Shown: positions 4,537 to 6,059 of the stretch, piece after piece
Position numbering within the stretch: the first letter of the stretch is position 1
Layout: each line of letters opens with the position of its first letter
Origin: JBGOUV01 sp041477815
GTDB lineage: Bacteria; Acidobacteriota; Terriglobia; Bryobacterales; JACQDG01
Assembly (NCBI GenBank): GCA_041477815.1
Contig: JBGOUV010000404.1
Coordinates: forward strand, 1-6,059
Reading direction: 5' to 3'
Length of the DNA stretch: 6,059 nt
Position numbers and translations under genes: made by a program
Notes under the pieces: model-generated
Database searches by the model: none
What the model was told of the DNA's origin: nothing
What the model saw: only the letters and a program-made list of their open reading frames with translations

Positions 4537-6059
4537 TTAACTGCCTGGGCGGTGAAGAAGGCCCATCCCCACCAACGCCAGTGCCCCCAACGCCGTCAGC
4601 GCCGCCCCCGCGAACACCGACCGCGGCCGGTACCGCAGGCGGATCTCCTGCTCGCCGGCCTCCACCACCACGCCGCGCAGGAACCCATAGGCCTCGTGAA
4701 TCGGAACTTCCCGGCCCCCCACCGTAGCCACCCATCCGGGATACCAGGTATCTCCCACCACGACCATCCCGCGGCAGCGCATCCTGGCCCGCAGGCGCAG
4801 GCTGTTCCGGGTACGGTCCACCAGCTCCACCTCGTCGCCGGAGCAGGCCTCCAGCGGCGGCGCCGGACCCGCCACCCAGGCGCGCCGCCGCAATTCCTCG
4901 AGCGGCCTGGCCAGGCGCGCCGTCATCTCCAACTGCTGGGCCCGGCCCTCCACCTCGTGCACGGTCCACGCCCGCGGGAAAATCTCCGGGTTCTGGTACA
5001 CCTTGAGCCCGCCGGGCGCCTGGTAGGCCTCCGTCTGCCCCTCCCCGCGCGGCCTGCGCCCCACCGCGAACCTCTCCCCTAGCAGTAGGTGCGCATGGCG
5101 CTGCCCGCTCGCCCGGAAGACATTCGTGGTCACCCCGCTGTTCCCTCCGCACTCCTCGATTTCGTGCCATTCGCCGAAGTTGAACGGGATCTCCGCCCGG
5201 TCGATGTCCACCCGGAACAAACCGGGCTGCCGGCGCAGATAAGCGGCTACTTCCCGGTGTTCCGCCAGCTTGTCCAGGTGCTCCCATCCCATCTCGCGAT
5301 CTTTAAAGTCGGCGCCCGTCGAGTTGCCCAGCTCGAACAGGAGCACCAGCACCAGGCACCCCTGCGCGGCCCGCCCGCTGAGCGCTCCCCGCCTCCAAGC
5401 CAGCACTGCCGCTCCCACCAGCAGGGCCGCAAACGGCGCCGTCGACAATCGCCAGTGATCGAACACCTTCCCGCCCGCCGCCAGAAATACCGCCAGCAAG
5501 CCTAAGTACAGCAGCCCGCTCCACGCCAGCAACCCGGCCGCCAGCCTCCCGAAAAAAGGCGCCGCCCGCCGCTCCGGGTCGCCCAGCGCGTCCAACCCGA
5601 ACGCCGCCAGCACCGCCGTCCCGAGGTCGAAGACATAGATGCCGGCCGCGGCGTTGCGCGCCTTGTCCACCACCGGGACCAGCGCGTAGATCCAACCATG
5701 GAAGATCGAGGCGCTTCCGAAGGCGAACAGCAGACCTCCCGCCGCCACCGCCCCGAACAACCGCACCTCCTTCCGGTCCCAGCCCGTGACCACGCCCGCC
5801 AGAGCCAGGGCCACCGCCACCAAGCCGAGGAAGAGCGTGTAGTCCTTATCCATGCCAGGTAGCACCAAGGCCAGTACCGATACCGGATGCATGGAGAGCC
5901 AATGGTGGACGTTGTAAGGGACCTTTTCCCCCCACTCCACCGGATCGTTCCGCGCCCCCACCCACCGCACCGACCGCGACCCATACTCCAAGGACGGCAG
6001 AATCTGCGCCGCCCCCAGCAGCAGCACGAAGCACGCGAACACCACCGCCACCGCCGCCA
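4537..6059 (-). CDS. YfhO-like polytopic membrane protein, C-terminal part (N-terminus outside window)
   Basis: The frame is open to the right edge and ends at TAA 4539-4537. GTG 6051 is probably not the start, because the frame stays open beyond it and the protein there is already in a membrane helix followed by QILPSLEYGSRSVRW, an internal YfhO-family landmark. Numbered from that GTG, likely membrane helices are at about 2-18, 72-89, 98-116, 137-153, 169-192, 207-222, 232-246 and 480-500. VVDKARNAAAGIYVF (127-141) fits the family re-entrant/loop region. A soluble domain of about 230 residues (250-478), probably outside the membrane, contains WYPGWVATVGGREVPI (436-451) and a closing RLRYRPRS, both typical of YfhO proteins. 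The family is linked to glycosylation of surface polymers in Gram-positives and resembles GT-C glycosyltransferases. Here the role is inferred, and the N-terminal catalytic part cannot be seen. Confidence 0.85.
   Translation of the reverse strand, partial: AAVAVVFACFVLLLGAAQILPSLEYGSRSVRWVGARNDPVEWGEKVPYNVHHWLSMHPVSVLALVLPGMDKDYTLFLGLVAVALALAGVVTGWDRKEVRLFGAVAAGGLLFAFGSASIFHGWIYALVPVVDKARNAAAGIYVFDLGTAVLAAFGLDALGDPERRAAPFFGRLAAGLLAWSGLLYLGLLAVFLAAGGKVFDHWRLSTAPFAALLVGAAVLAWRRGALSGRAAQGCLVLVLLFELGNSTGADFKDREMGWEHLDKLAEHREVAAYLRRQPGLFRVDIDRAEIPFNFGEWHEIEECGGNSGVTTNVFRASGQRHAHLLLGERFAVGRRPRGEGQTEAYQAPGGLKVYQNPEIFPRAWTVHEVEGRAQQLEMTARLARPLEELRRRAWVAGPAPPLEACSGDEVELVDRTRNSLRLRARMRCRGMVVVGDTWYPGWVATVGGREVPIHEAYGFLRGVVVEAGEQEIRLRYRPRSVFAGAALTALGALALVGMGLLHRPGS

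Noticed and set aside
4552..5505. + strand frames opposite the YfhO-like gene
   Set aside because: They are rich in His, Pro, Arg and Gln, as expected for the antisense of a Gly/Ala/Leu-rich membrane protein; no domain is seen.
1..6059. CRISPR array, tRNA, rRNA, insertion sequence or phage genes
   Set aside because: No regularly spaced repeats, no tRNA cloverleaf or rRNA signature, and no transposase, integrase or phage structural motif was found on either strand.

Overview
The window is high-GC bacterial DNA. It most resembles an Acidobacteriota genome of the Solibacter/Bryobacteraceae type, though this is inferred from gene content and not proven. The pointers are a DUF1553-DUF1501 gene pair, Tat-exported PIG-L deacetylases, a piece of a PknB-type Ser/Thr kinase with the signature IGAGGMGVVY, and a YfhO-like membrane protein. 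The Planctomycetota/Verrucomicrobiota share some of these families.

Layout on the + strand: the last 25 codons of a DUF1553-type protein (stop at 77-79) are followed after 8 nt by a complete DUF1501 protein with a twin-arginine leader (88-1509). A 72-nt gap then holds a promoter with a perfect 8-bp inverted repeat, followed by a two-gene toxin-antitoxin module: a DUF1778/TacA-like ribbon-helix-helix antitoxin (1582-1854) and a TacT-like GNAT acetyltransferase toxin (1857-2357).

Layout on the - strand: two tandem, clearly paralogous PIG-L (LmbE-like) deacetylases form an operon read from 4328 down to 2371. The first has a Tat signal and a perfect Shine-Dalgarno; the second has no signal peptide and follows 14 nt downstream. 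They converge on the toxin gene with only 13 nt between stop codons. Upstream of the operon, a 208-nt gap contains a TATAAT -10 box lying inside a 12-bp inverted repeat and, on the + strand, a 36-codon remnant of the N-terminus of a Ser/Thr protein kinase. From 4537 to the right edge, on the - strand, runs the C-terminal part of a polytopic YfhO-like membrane protein whose N-terminus lies outside the window.

Functional reading: the left pair probably works at or outside the cytoplasmic membrane on extracellular polymers, but its substrate is unknown. The toxin-antitoxin module is a self-regulated accessory insert. The deacetylase pair looks like a duplicated enzyme split between cell envelope and cytoplasm, with an altered active-site motif. 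The membrane protein is probably linked to cell-surface glycans. I see no convincing novel multi-gene defence system. The most unusual items are the divergent PIG-L pair, its palindromic promoter region and the orphan kinase fragment.
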